Source: Streptomyces thermolilacinus SPC6
GTDB taxonomy: Bacteria; Actinomycetota; Actinomycetes; Streptomycetales; Streptomycetaceae
DNA: 64,000 nt
Reading direction: 5' to 3'
Assembly (NCBI RefSeq): GCF_000478605.2
Contig: NZ_ASHX02000001.1
Location: 2,705,895-2,769,894, forward strand
The translations under genes were made by a program, and so were the position numbers. This document shows positions 36,614 through 45,498 of the stretch, in pieces. How positions within the stretch are numbered: position 1 is the stretch's first letter; each line of letters starts with the position of its first letter. The notes beneath the pieces were generated by a model. It saw only the letters and a list, made by a program, of their open reading frames with translations. It did no database searches and was not told the DNA's origin.

Positions 36614-37651
36614 TCAGCCCTGGGCCTCTCGCAGGTCGAGGCCGATGTCGAGGATCGGCGAGGAGTGGGTGAGGGCGCCCACCGCGAGGTAGTCCACACC
36701 GGTCGCGGCGTACGCGGCGGCGTTCTCCAGGGTGAGCCGGCCCGACGACTCCAGGACGGCGCGGCCCGCGACGAGCGTGACGGCCTCCTCGGTCTCGGCG
36801 GGCGTGAAGTTGTCCAGCAGGATCAGGTCGGCGCCCGCGTCGAGGACCTCGCGGACCTGGTGGAGCGTGTCCACCTCGACCTCGATCGGCACGTCGGGGA
36901 ACTGCTCCCGCACGGCCTTGAACGCCTGCGCGACACCGCCGGCCGCCACCACGTGGTTGTCCTTGACCAGCGCGGCGTCCGACAGCGACATGCGGTGGTT
37001 GACGCCACCGCCGCAGCGGACGGCGTACTTCTCCAGGGCGCGCAGGCCCGGCGTGGTCTTGCGGGTGTCGCGGACCTTCGCCTTGCAGCCCTCCAGGGCG
37101 TCCGCCCACGCGCGCGTGGCGGTCGCGATGCCGGAGAGGCGGCACATGATGTTGAGGGCGCTGCGCTCGCCGGTCAGCAGGTCGCGGGTGCGGGCCGTGA
37201 CGGACAGCAGCTTCTGGCCGGCCTCGACGCGGTCGCCGTCCAGGACGTGCCGCTCCACCTCGAACTCGTCGGTGCAGACGATCGACAGCACCGCCTCGGC
37301 GATGTGGATACCGGCGACCGTGCCCGCCTCGCGCGCGGTGAAGTCGGCGGTGGCGACGGCGTCCTCCGGGACGGTCGCGACCGTGGTGACGTCCACGCCG
37401 CCGTCCAGGTCCTCCTCGATCGCGCGGTACGCCACGTCCTCGACCAGCACCGGGTCGAGGCCCAGCTGGTCGAGGAGCTCGGCGAGCGCCGGGTCGAGCC
37501 CGCACTCGTACACCTCGTCGCCCTCCAGGCCGGCCGCGCAGCCGCAGCCGTCACCGCAGCCGCCCGCCTCCGCGTCCTGGGCGGGCGCGGGGGCGCCGAT
37601 CTGGATCAGGGGGACGTCCACGGGCTGCGGGCGTTCTTCGGGCGTGGTCAT
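36614..37651 (-). CDS. nadC: Nicotinate-nucleotide pyrophosphorylase (carboxylating)
   Basis: NadC (quinolinate phosphoribosyltransferase) converts quinolinate and PRPP to nicotinate mononucleotide. In 345 residues the catalytic half shows RLSGIATATRAWADAL, DTRKTTPGLRALEKYAVRCGG, HRMSLSDAALVKDNH and VEVDTLHQVREVL. The N-terminus is about 50 residues longer than in E. coli and includes a Cys cluster GGCGDGCGCAAG followed by VYECG, which could bind metal; this looks unusual. The ATG at 37651 overlaps the nadB stop by 4 nt. Confidence 0.96.
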   Translation of the reverse strand: MTTPEERPQPVDVPLIQIGAPAPAQDAEAGGCGDGCGCAAGLEGDEVYECGLDPALAELLDQLGLDPVLVEDVAYRAIEEDLDGGVDVTTVATVPEDAVATADFTAREAGTVAGIHIAEAVLSIVCTDEFEVERHVLDGDRVEAGQKLLSVTARTRDLLTGERSALNIMCRLSGIATATRAWADALEGCKAKVRDTRKTTPGLRALEKYAVRCGGGVNHRMSLSDAALVKDNHVVAAGGVAQAFKAVREQFPDVPIEVEVDTLHQVREVLDAGADLILLDNFTPAETEEAVTLVAGRAVLESSGRLTLENAAAYAATGVDYLAVGALTHSSPILDIGLDLREAQG

Positions 37652-39492
37652 GCTTGCTGCTCCCTGCGGGCGGCGGCCTGGTCGGCGGTGTGGTGTGCGG
37701 GCTGGAGGGTCGTCTCGGGGCCGTCCGCGGGCTCGTCGGCGCGCTGGACGGTCGGGGGGAAGTCGTGGGTGGCGGTCGTGCGGACGTCCAGGCTCCGGTC
37801 CGGGCGGAGGCGTACGACGAGGTGGCGGCGCCAGGCGGTGTCGTCCCGGTCGGGGTGGTCCTCGCGCCAGTGGCAGCCGCGGGTCTCCTCGCGGCGGCGG
37901 GCGGCGGCGACCAGGACGCGGGCGACGCACAGCAGGTTGGTGGTCTCCCAGGACTCGACGCCGGGCTCGGCCGTCGTGTGGCCGCCGTCCCCCGCGCCGA
38001 GCGCGGCGTCGTGAATGGCGTCCAGCTGCTCGGCGGCCTCGGCGAGGCTGTCGGCGGAGCGCAGGACGCCCGCCCCGAGGGTCATCACCTGCTGCACGCG
38101 CGTGCGGGTGGCCGGGTCGAGCAGCGGAAGGACGCGGGGGGCGGGGTGCGGGGCTGGGGTGACCGTGCGCCGGGCGGGGGCGCTTTCGGCGGGGGCGCTT
38201 TCGGCGGTGCCTGCGGTGGTGGTGCCTTCGGCGGCGGCGGGGGCGGCCAGCTCGGCGGCGATGTCGTCGGCGATGCGCTCGGCGAAGACCAGGCCCTCCA
38301 GGAGGGAGTTGGACGCGAGCCGGTTCGCGCCGTGGACGCCGGTGCAGGCCACCTCTCCGCACGCGTAGAGGCCCGGCACGGTGGTGCGGCCCCGCAGGTC
38401 GGTGCGGACGCCCCCGGAGGCGTAGTGCGCGGCGGGGGCGACCGGGATGGGCTCGGTCACCGGGTCGAAACCGTGCGTGCGGCACGCGGCGAGGATCGTC
38501 GGGAAGCGGGACTCCCACATCTCGGCGCCGAAGTGACGGGCGTCGAGGTACATGTGGGCGGCGCCCTGCTCGCGCATCCGCCGCATGATGCCCTTGGCGA
38601 CGATGTCGCGCGGGGCCAGCTCGGCCAGCTCGTGCTGCCCGACCATGAACCGGACGCCGTCCGCGTCGACCAGGTGGGCGCCCTCGCCCCGTACCGCCTC
38701 GGAGACCAGCGGCTGCTGGCCCTCCGCCTCCGGGCCGAGGAACAGGACGGTGGGGTGGAACTGGACGAACTCCAGGTCGCTGACCTCGGCCCCGGCGCGC
38801 AGGGCGAGCGCGACGCCGTCACCGGTGGAGACCGCCGGGTTGGTGGTCGCGGAGAAGACCTGGCCCATGCCGCCGGTCGCCAGGACGACGGCCGGAGCGT
38901 GGACGGCACCCACGCCGTCGTGCTGGCCCTCGCCCATGACGTGCAGGGTCACACCGGCCGTGCGGCCCTCGGCGTCGGTGAGGAGGTCGAGTACGAGCGC
39001 GTTCTCGATGGTGCGGACTGCGCGCTCACGGACCGCGTCCACGAGGGCGCGGGAGATCTCGGCGCCCGTCGCGTCGCCGCCCGCGTGCGCGATGCGGCGG
39101 CGGTGGTGGCCGCCCTCGCGGGTCAGCTCGATCGTGCCGGACGCGTCCTTGTCGAACCGGGCGCCCGTGGCGATGAGCCGCCGTACGGCGTCGGGGCCCT
39201 CCGTGACCAGCGCGCGGACCGCCACCTCGTCGCACAGCCCGGCGCCCGCGACGAGCGTGTCGTCCATGTGCTGCTCGGGGGTGTCCCCGTCGCCGAGCGC
39301 TGCGGCGATCCCGCCCTGCGCCCAGCGGGTGGACCCGTCGTCCAGGCGGGCCTTGGTGACGACGACCGTACGGAGCCCGGCGGCCGTGCAGCGCAGGGCG
39401 GCGGTCAGTCCGGCGACGCCGGAGCCCACGACGACCACGTCGGCGTCGATGGCCCAGCCGGGCGGCGGGGCATGCAGTCGTATGCCGGTCAT
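37648..39492 (-). CDS. nadB: L-aspartate oxidase
   Basis: NadB is an FAD enzyme that oxidises L-aspartate to iminoaspartate, the first step of de novo NAD synthesis. The 614 residues show the FAD-binding [65 protein letters not shown] and [16 protein letters not shown]. Between about residues 420 and 480 there is an Ala/Thr/Pro-rich insertion ([13 protein letters not shown]) before the C-terminal helical domain. Its ATG overlaps or abuts panC in the operon. nadA is not in this window. Confidence 0.96.
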   Translation of the reverse strand: MTGIRLHAPPPGWAIDADVVVVGSGVAGLTAALRCTAAGLRTVVVTKARLDDGSTRWAQGGIAAALGDGDTPEQHMDDTLVAGAGLCDEVAVRALVTEGPDAVRRLIATGARFDKDASGTIELTREGGHHRRRIAHAGGDATGAEISRALVDAVRERAVRTIENALVLDLLTDAEGRTAGVTLHVMGEGQHDGVGAVHAPAVVLATGGMGQVFSATTNPAVSTGDGVALALRAGAEVSDLEFVQFHPTVLFLGPEAEGQQPLVSEAVRGEGAHLVDADGVRFMVGQHELAELAPRDIVAKGIMRRMREQGAAHMYLDARHFGAEMWESRFPTILAACRTHGFDPVTEPIPVAPAAHYASGGVRTDLRGRTTVPGLYACGEVACTGVHGANRLASNSLLEGLVFAERIADDIAAELAAPAAAEGTTTAGTAESAPAESAPARRTVTPAPHPAPRVLPLLDPATRTRVQQVMTLGAGVLRSADSLAEAAEQLDAIHDAALGAGDGGHTTAEPGVESWETTNLLCVARVLVAAARRREETRGCHWREDHPDRDDTAWRRHLVVRLRPDRSLDVRTTATHDFPPTVQRADEPADGPETTLQPAHHTADQAAARREQQA

Positions 39493-40592
39493 GCGGGGGC
39501 TCCGAAAGTGAGGGGCAGATTGTCGATCAGCCGGGTCGTGCCGACCTTGGCGGCCACGAGGAGGACCGCGTCACCGGTGTGGTCGTCGGGCACCTCGGTG
39601 AAGTCGGCCGGGTCCACGAGGGCCAGGTAGTCCAGGACGAGCGGCGGCTCCGCGTCGGCGGCCTCGTCCAGGACTGCGCGTGCGGCGGCCCGTACGGCGT
39701 CGGCGCCTCCGCCCGGCCCGTGCTGGGCCACCTGGGCGACGGCGTGCGCGTCGGCGGCCGCACGGGACTCGCCGAGCTTGGACAGGGCCTCGGCACGGCT
39801 GGGCGACGCGGGCAGGGTCGCGGCACGCGCGCGGAGCGCCTGCTGGGCGGCGAGCCGGTCGCGGGCGGCGAACAGCGCGGCGGACAGGGCAAGCGCGGTG
39901 CGGCGCTCCTGGGAGGACAGGTAGCGGTTGCGGCTGGACAGGGCCAGCCCGTCGGGCTCACGGACCGTGGATACGCCGACGATCTCCACGCGGAACGCCA
40001 GGTCGTGCACCATGCGGCGGATGAGGGCCAGCTGCTGGGCGTCCTTCTGGCCGAAGAACGCCACGTCGGGCCGGGTGAGGTGGAGCAGCTTGGCCACGAC
40101 GGTCAGCATGCCGTCGAAGTGGCCGGGGCGTGAGGCGCCTTCCAGCCGCTGTCCCATGGGCCCAGCGGAGACACGGACGTGAGGCTCGCCGCCCGGGTAC
40201 ACCTCGTCCACGGAGGGCGCGAACACGACGTCGGCGCCCGCCTCCGCGGCGACCCGCACGTCGGCGTCCAGGGTGCGCGGGTAGCGGTCGAGGTCCTCGC
40301 CCGCGCCGAACTGCAACGGGTTGACGAACACGGTGACGACGACGAACCCGTCCCGCCCGACCCGCTCCCGCGCGGTCCGCACCAGCGTGGCGTGCCCGTC
40401 GTGGAGCGCGCCCATCGTCATGACGACGGCGACCCGGGGGGCCGGGGCGCCCGGGGCGGTGGCGTGGTGCCGGGTGGCGCGGGCCTGGTCCACGAGCTGG
40501 TCGAGGGCCTCGCGGGTGTGGACGAGCGTGACACCGGGGCGTGCGCCGGGGGTGCCGTCGGACGTCCGGGGGGCGTGCGACGTCGGGCTCAT
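39489..40592 (-). CDS. panC: Pantothenate synthetase
   Basis: PanC ligates pantoate and beta-alanine using ATP. The 367-residue protein shows the nucleotide-binding [20 protein letters not shown] (family MGALHxGH), [35 protein letters not shown] and the KMSKS-like SSRNRYLS. It is longer than E. coli PanC (~283) because of a ~25-residue Ala/Thr N-terminal extension and an insertion in the C-terminal domain around the [12 protein letters not shown] segment. It overlaps the DUF2520 gene upstream by 4 nt and nadB downstream by 4 nt. Confidence 0.95.
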   Translation of the reverse strand: MSPTSHAPRTSDGTPGARPGVTLVHTREALDQLVDQARATRHHATAPGAPAPRVAVVMTMGALHDGHATLVRTARERVGRDGFVVVTVFVNPLQFGAGEDLDRYPRTLDADVRVAAEAGADVVFAPSVDEVYPGGEPHVRVSAGPMGQRLEGASRPGHFDGMLTVVAKLLHLTRPDVAFFGQKDAQQLALIRRMVHDLAFRVEIVGVSTVREPDGLALSSRNRYLSSQERRTALALSAALFAARDRLAAQQALRARAATLPASPSRAEALSKLGESRAAADAHAVAQVAQHGPGGGADAVRAAARAVLDEAADAEPPLVLDYLALVDPADFTEVPDDHTGDAVLLVAAKVGTTRLIDNLPLTFGAPA

Positions 40593-41530
40593 CGCCGGGT
40601 GTCTCCTTCCGGGCCCTCGTCGGGGCTTCCTTCGCCTGCCGGGCCCGCGGCGAGGACCCCGAGCAGGTCCTCCGCGAGCTCGGGCTTGAGCAGACCGTGA
40701 GCGAGGGCACGGTCGGCGGTGGAGCGGGCCATCGCCAGGTAACCGGCGACCGTGGCCGGGGCGTGCTTGCGCAGCTCGGCGACGTGCGCGGCGACCGTGC
40801 CGGCGTCTCCGCGCGCGACGGGGCCGGTCAGGGCGGCGTCACCGGACCGCAGCGCGTTGTCCAGCGCGGCGCCGAGCAGCGGGCCGAGCATCCGGTCGGG
40901 CGCGCCCACTCCGGCGCGGCGGAGCAGCTCCATCGACTGGGCCACCAGGGTGACGAGGTGGTTGGCGCCCAGCGCGAGGGCCGCGTGGTAGAGGGGGCGG
41001 GCCTCTTCGGCGATCCATTCGGGCTCGCCGCCCATCTCGATGACGAGCGCCTCGGCGGCCAGGCGCAGCTCGTCGGGCGCGGTCACCCCGAAGGAGCAAC
41101 CGGCGAGCCGCTGCACATCGACGCTCGTACCGGTGAACGTCATGGCGGGGTGCAGGGCCAGCGGCAGCCCGCCCGCCCTGCGGGCGGGGTCGAGCACGCC
41201 GACGCCGTACCGCCCGGAGGTGTGGACGATCAGCTGCCCGGGACGTACGGCTCCGGTCTCGGCGAGGCCCTGGACCAGGCCGGGCAGAGCGTCGTCGGGC
41301 ACGGTGAGCAGCACCAGCTCGGCGCGCTCCATCACCTGGGCGGGCGGGACCACGGGCACGCCGGGCAGCAGCTCGGCGGCGCGCTTCAGGGACGCGTCGG
41401 ACACACCGGAGACGGCGACCGGGCGGTGTCCTGCGAGCTGTAGGGACGCGGCCAGGGCGGGTCCGACCCGGCCGGCGCCCACGACGCCGACGGCGAGCCG
41501 GGCGGGGCGGGGTTCTGGTGATGGGTTCAC
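40589..41530 (-). CDS. Rossmann-fold DUF2520 oxidoreductase-like protein
   Basis: This 313-residue protein has an N-terminal NAD(P)-binding fold ([21 protein letters not shown]) and a C-terminal all-helical DUF2520 domain, like ketopantoate reductase or ProC-type dimers ([29 protein letters not shown]). The reaction is unknown. Its place as first gene directly before panC, with a 4-nt overlap, suggests a role in the pantothenate branch, for example as an alternative ketopantoate reductase, but this is inference. GTG 41530 is used. Confidence 0.87.
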   Translation of the reverse strand: MNPSPEPRPARLAVGVVGAGRVGPALAASLQLAGHRPVAVSGVSDASLKRAAELLPGVPVVPPAQVMERAELVLLTVPDDALPGLVQGLAETGAVRPGQLIVHTSGRYGVGVLDPARRAGGLPLALHPAMTFTGTSVDVQRLAGCSFGVTAPDELRLAAEALVIEMGGEPEWIAEEARPLYHAALALGANHLVTLVAQSMELLRRAGVGAPDRMLGPLLGAALDNALRSGDAALTGPVARGDAGTVAAHVAELRKHAPATVAGYLAMARSTADRALAHGLLKPELAEDLLGVLAAGPAGEGSPDEGPEGDTRR

Positions 41531-41688
41531 GTGGCGACGGCCTTCCGTTCCAGTCCTCGGCGGGTACCGGACGATTTCTCGTCATGCTACGCCAGCGTTT
41601 CGGCGCCGCTTCCGCACCGTCCACAGCCACCCACGCTCGGTCCGATAATCACACGCACCTGTGGATAACGCCCGTGCATGATCTCGGC

Positions 41689-43113
41689 ATGACTGGTGCG
41701 ATGGACGACGACGGCAAGCCCGTCGGGCGACGGGACGAGGCAGGGGCGGCACACCGAGGAGAAGGGGCAGGAGGAGCCGGGCGGCACGGCTCGGAAGGGA
41801 GAGAAGCCCAGGAGAGCCAACTCGAAGGGAGGAGAGAAGAGGTACGCGGAGGGGGGTCGGCCCTGGAGGCGGAGGCCGGGGAGGCGGGCGCCCTGGGAGG
41901 TAGGGCCCCGGGAGGCAGGGCCCTGGACGAGGCAGGGGACACGGAAGGCGGGGGCGAGGCCCTGGACGACGCGGCGGGGCGGCGGGTCGCGGCGTGGCGG
42001 GCGGCGAGGCGGCTGCTGCACCGGACGTCGTCGGAGGCGACACCGCGCGAGTGGCTGGCGAGGCTGACCGCCGACGGGCCGTCGGTGTACGACGTGGACG
42101 ACAGCGTCGACATGTACGGGAACGGGGTCGTCGAGCACCTGGAGCGGCGGGTGGCGGAGCTGCTCGGGTTCCCGGCGGCGGTGTTCTTCCCCACGGGGAC
42201 GATGGCGCAGCAGGTGGCGCTGCGGACCTGGGCGGGGCGGACCGGCAACCGGGTCGTGGCGCTGCACCCGCTGGCCCACCCGGAGGTGCACGAGCGGGAC
42301 GCGCTGGCGGTGGTGAGCGGGCTGCGGACGGTACACCCGACGCACGCGGCCCGGCTGCCGACGGCGGACGAGGTACGGGAGGTGGGAGAGCCGTTCGGGA
42401 CGCTGATGCTGGAGCTGCCGCTGCGCGACGCGGGGTTCGTGCTGCCGGCCTGGGAGGAACTGGAGGAGGTGGTGGAGGCCGCGCGGGAGCGGGACGCGGT
42501 GGTGCACTTCGACGGGGCCCGGCTGTGGGAGACGACGGCGCACTTCGGGCGGGACCTGCCGGAGATCGCGGGCCTGGCGGACAGCGTGTACGTGTCCTTC
42601 TACAAGTCGCTGGACGGGCTGTCGGGGGCGGCGCTGGTGGGAGCGGAGTCGTTCGCGGAGGAGGCGCGGGCGTGGCGCCACCGGTATGGGGGGAACGTCT
42701 TCCAGCAGCACCCGGCGGCGCTGGCGGCCCTGCTGGGCCTGGAGCGGGAGCTGCCGAGGCTGCCGTCGTACGTGGCGCACGCGCGGGTTGTGGCGGACGC
42801 GCTGCGGGACGGGTTCGCCACGGCGGGCGTGCCGTGGTTCCGGGTGCACCCGGAGGTGCCGCACACCCACGAGTTCCAGGTCTGGCTCCCGTACGGGCCG
42901 GACGTCCTGTCGGAGGCGGCGACCCGTCAGGCGGAGGAGACGGGGACGGTCCTGTTCCGCCGCTGGTTCGCGGGCAGCGCGGGCGGCCCGCCCGGTGTCG
43001 CGATGACCGAGGTGTCGGTCACGTCACCGGGCCTGGAATGGACGGCGGACGACGTGAAGGGGGCGGTGCGCGAGTTCCTGGAGATGGTGGACCGGGTGGG
43101 ACGGGAAGGGTGA
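41689..43113 (+). CDS. Threonine aldolase/beta-eliminating lyase family PLP enzyme
   Basis: The catalytic part (about residues 105-474) is a fold-type I PLP enzyme of the threonine aldolase group: VDMYGNGVVEHLERRVAELLG, FPTGTMAQQVALRTWAG, VHFDGARLWETTAHFG, then the Schiff-base Lys in VYVSFYKSLDGLSGAALVG, and NVFQQHPAALAAL. Relatives cleave beta-hydroxy amino acids to glycine plus an aldehyde. The start is ATG 41689, 6 nt after CATGAT; an alternative is ATG 41701. The first ~90 residues are Gly/Glu/Arg-rich low-complexity sequence encoded by a purine-rich tract, not expected in the family. Confidence 0.87.
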   Translation: MTGAMDDDGKPVGRRDEAGAAHRGEGAGGAGRHGSEGREAQESQLEGRREEVRGGGSALEAEAGEAGALGGRAPGGRALDEAGDTEGGGEALDDAAGRRVAAWRAARRLLHRTSSEATPREWLARLTADGPSVYDVDDSVDMYGNGVVEHLERRVAELLGFPAAVFFPTGTMAQQVALRTWAGRTGNRVVALHPLAHPEVHERDALAVVSGLRTVHPTHAARLPTADEVREVGEPFGTLMLELPLRDAGFVLPAWEELEEVVEAARERDAVVHFDGARLWETTAHFGRDLPEIAGLADSVYVSFYKSLDGLSGAALVGAESFAEEARAWRHRYGGNVFQQHPAALAALLGLERELPRLPSYVAHARVVADALRDGFATAGVPWFRVHPEVPHTHEFQVWLPYGPDVLSEAATRQAEETGTVLFRRWFAGSAGGPPGVAMTEVSVTSPGLEWTADDVKGAVREFLEMVDRVGREG

Positions 43114-43128
43114 GCGGCGGCTATTGAC

Positions 43129-43190
43129 GGGGCGGGAGAGGTGGGGGGGCGTGAGGGGTGGGAGGGGGGGGGGCGGGGGGGAGTGGCGGG
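43129..43190 (+). other. Dense G-run tract downstream of the PLP enzyme gene
   Basis: The plus strand carries many runs of 3-9 G within about 60 bases (for example around 43142-43148, 43163-43171 and 43175-43180). This fits a potential G-quadruplex and would make transcripts stall or fold. It is not coding. Confidence 0.5.
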
Positions 43191-43290
43191 TGACGGCGTT
43201 GGGCGGCGTGGCCAGAATCGGGGAGGCGTTGCCGGGCGCGTGCACCGGGACAGGATGCGGCGGTCCGGGGCGGGCGGGGCTGGGCGTCGA

Positions 43291-43307
43291 TTGACGAGGG
43301 TCGTCAA
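43291..43307. promoter_or_regulatory. Palindrome TTGACGA-GGG-TCGTCAA before the ArsR-type gene
   Basis: Perfect 7-bp arms with a 3-nt spacer lie 41 nt upstream of GTG 43348. The arm includes TTGACG, a -35 match, so binding would block transcription. The obvious candidate is autoregulation by the ArsR-like product. Confidence 0.55.
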
Positions 43308-43347
43308 GCGAGCGTCCGCCGGACGCGGCGCACCGCACCATAGGGGC

Positions 43348-44451
43348 GTGAGCGTGACGATAGACATCACCGGCCTGCCGCCCGAGCGGATCACCTTCGC
43401 GATCTCGCCCCTCGCGGAGCTGGGCGTGGCCCTCCACGCGCTGGCCGAGCCCGCGCACCATCCGGGGCTGCACGGGTGGGCGACGGCCACGGCGGCGAGC
43501 CTCAAGCCCGACCTGGCCGACCGGCTCCACGAGGCGAACTTCCTGTGGACGGCGACCATGTCCGATGTGTTCCTTCCGTACGCCGGTCTGCCCGGCGGGG
43601 ACGGGCGGCCCGGGGGGACGCTCGCGGAGGAGCTGGACCTGCTGGACGGGCTGGACGAGGAGCGGTTCCTCAGGGCGGCGCTGGAGTTCAACTGCGCCTC
43701 CTACACGACCGGGGCGCCGGTGGTGCCCGAACGCGCGCTGGAGTGGGCCGCGAACCGGGGCCCTCGGCAGCTGGACTTCACACGTCGGCTGCTCGACGAC
43801 CCGAGCGGTGCCCGGGCGTGGCTGCGGCGCCTGTTCGAGGACTGCGACGAGGCTTTCTTCGCGGACACCTGGCGGCGGGTGGGGCCGGGGCTGGTCGTGG
43901 ACGCGCGGGAGAAGGGCGAGCTGCTGCGCCGCAAGGGGCTCGCCGAGACGCTGCGCGCGGTGTCCCAGGCCGTCGCGGTCGAGGAGGACGGGGCGCGGCG
44001 GCGCGTCCGCGTGGACAAGATGGCGCACGGCGGGACGACGGCGGTGGACCCGGAGGTCGGGCCGGGGGTGACGTTCGTGCCGACCAGCTTCGGCTGGCCG
44101 CATCTGCTGGTGCTGCACGCGCCGGGCTGGCGGCCGGTGGTGCAGTACCCGGTCGGTGCGCCGTCCGTGCCGGGTCCGGCGTCGGTGGAGCTGTTGCAGC
44201 GGCGCATGGAGGCGCTGGCCCACCCCATGCGGATGCGGCTGTGCCGGCAGCTGGCGCGCGGTTCGTACACGACGGGCGAGCTGGCCGACACGTACGGGAT
44301 CACCTCGCCGGAGGTCTCGCGGCATCTGTCGGTGCTGAAGAAGGCCGAGCTGGTGACGGTCCGCCGCCGGGGCCGGTACGTCCTGCACCAGCTGGACGTG
44401 GCGGCGGTGGCCCGGATCGGCAGTGACTTCCTGGAGACGGTGCTGCGCTAG
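43348..44451 (+). CDS. Transcriptional regulator with N-terminal DUF5937-like domain and ArsR-type HTH
   Basis: In 367 residues, the N-terminal ~260 form a domain found in actinobacterial regulators (ITFAISPLAELGVALHALAE ... WPHLLVLHAPGW). The C-terminal ~90 form an ArsR-type winged helix (RMEALAHPMRMRLCRQLARG, ELADTYGITSPEVSRHLSVLKKAELVTVRRRGRYVLHQLD). No metal-binding Cys motif of classical ArsR is seen. GTG 43348 (VSVTIDITGLPPERITF) matches the usual start of this family. A 17-bp palindrome upstream is a candidate operator. The ligand is unknown. Confidence 0.87.
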   Translation: MSVTIDITGLPPERITFAISPLAELGVALHALAEPAHHPGLHGWATATAASLKPDLADRLHEANFLWTATMSDVFLPYAGLPGGDGRPGGTLAEELDLLDGLDEERFLRAALEFNCASYTTGAPVVPERALEWAANRGPRQLDFTRRLLDDPSGARAWLRRLFEDCDEAFFADTWRRVGPGLVVDAREKGELLRRKGLAETLRAVSQAVAVEEDGARRRVRVDKMAHGGTTAVDPEVGPGVTFVPTSFGWPHLLVLHAPGWRPVVQYPVGAPSVPGPASVELLQRRMEALAHPMRMRLCRQLARGSYTTGELADTYGITSPEVSRHLSVLKKAELVTVRRRGRYVLHQLDVAAVARIGSDFLETVLR

Positions 44452-44493
44452 AGCCTGCCCTCTGGACCAGTCCGGCTCCGTGACGCGGTGTCT

Positions 44494-44774
44494 TCAGGAC
44501 GGGCCCTGGCCGAGCCGGGTGTGGCGGAGGCCGACAGCGGCGCGGTGCGGGCGGTGGCGGAGGTGTCCGTACGTGCTGGGGAGGGGACGCAGTCCGGCGT
44601 GGGCGGCCACGGCGTCGGCGACCTGCGGGACGGTGAGCCGGTCGGTGTGAACGTGGTGGGCGAACTCGGGGCCGGCGAACCGCACCAGGCCGTAGTGCCG
44701 TGCGGCGGCAGAGCTCTCCCGTGAGCGGGCTCGGTCCCGCCGCCGCCGAAGGGGCCGTTCAGCCACAGCGGCAT
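44494..44774 (-). pseudogene. Remnant of a TmrB-like AAA ATPase (resistance-type nucleotide-binding protein)
   Basis: The frame from ATG 44774 starts MPLWLNGPFGGGGTEPAHG, the N-terminal P-loop of TmrB-like ATPases but with the Walker Lys replaced by Gly. The next frame over contains a typical family C-terminus (FAHHVHTDRLTVPQVADAV, then AHAGLRPLPSTYGHLRHR and AAVGLRHTRLG). Intact members have about 170-190 residues; here fewer than 95 codons remain and the two halves are out of frame. An internal deletion plus frameshift is the simplest explanation. It directly follows the response regulator gene with a 1-nt overlap. Confidence 0.65.
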
Positions 44775-45454
44775 CAGGACAAGGAGCCTCCGCCCGCGCG
44801 GACCAGGCCGGTCTCATAGGCGAGGACGACGACCTGGACGCGGTCGCGGAGCTCCAGCTTGGTGAGGATGCGGCCGACGTGGGTCTTCACGGTCGCCTCG
44901 GAGAGGACGAGGCGGGCGGCGATCTCGCCGTTCGACAGGCCCTGGGCGACGAGGAGCATGACCTCCCGCTCCCGCTCGGTGAGGCGGGACAGGGCCTTGT
45001 GCTCCGGCTCCCTGCCCGCGCCGCTGGGGAGCATCGGGGAGAACCGGTCCAGCAGGCGGCGCGTCGTGGACGGGGCGACCACCGCGTCACCGCTGTGGAC
45101 GGCGCGGATCGCCGCGAGCAGCTCGCCCGGCGGCACGTCCTTGAGCATGAAGCCGCTGGCGCCCGCCTTCAGCCCGGAGAAGGCGTACTCGTCCAGGTCG
45201 AAGGTGGTGAGGATGAGGACGCGGGGGGCGCCGGGCTCGGAGCAGATGCGGCGGGTGGCCTCCACACCGTCGAGCTTCGGCATGCGGACGTCCATCAGCA
45301 CCACGTCCACCTGCGTGGACTTCAGTGCCTGAAGGGCCTCCACCCCGTCGCCCGCCTCGGCGACGACCTCCATGTCCGGCTGGGCGGCCAGCACCATGCG
45401 GAAACCGGTGCGCAGCAGCACCTGGTCGTCTACGAGCATCAGACGGATCGTCAT
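44774..45454 (-). CDS. NarL/LuxR-family response regulator
   Basis: This 226-residue regulator has a receiver domain (acidic VDDQ, phospho-Asp in VVLMDVRMPKLDG, Lys in FMLKDVPPGE) and a C-terminal LuxR-type helix-turn-helix (LTEREREVMLLVAQGLSNGEIAARLVLSEATVKTHVGRILTKL region). It pairs with the histidine kinase gene 44 nt upstream on the same strand. A hairpin is not obvious between them. The target genes are unknown; it is followed by a decayed ATPase gene. Confidence 0.95.
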   Translation of the reverse strand: MTIRLMLVDDQVLLRTGFRMVLAAQPDMEVVAEAGDGVEALQALKSTQVDVVLMDVRMPKLDGVEATRRICSEPGAPRVLILTTFDLDEYAFSGLKAGASGFMLKDVPPGELLAAIRAVHSGDAVVAPSTTRRLLDRFSPMLPSGAGREPEHKALSRLTEREREVMLLVAQGLSNGEIAARLVLSEATVKTHVGRILTKLELRDRVQVVVLAYETGLVRAGGGSLS

Positions 45455-45498
45455 GTCCGGGTCCTGTTCCTAACGGGTGCGGGGGATGAGGCGTGGGG

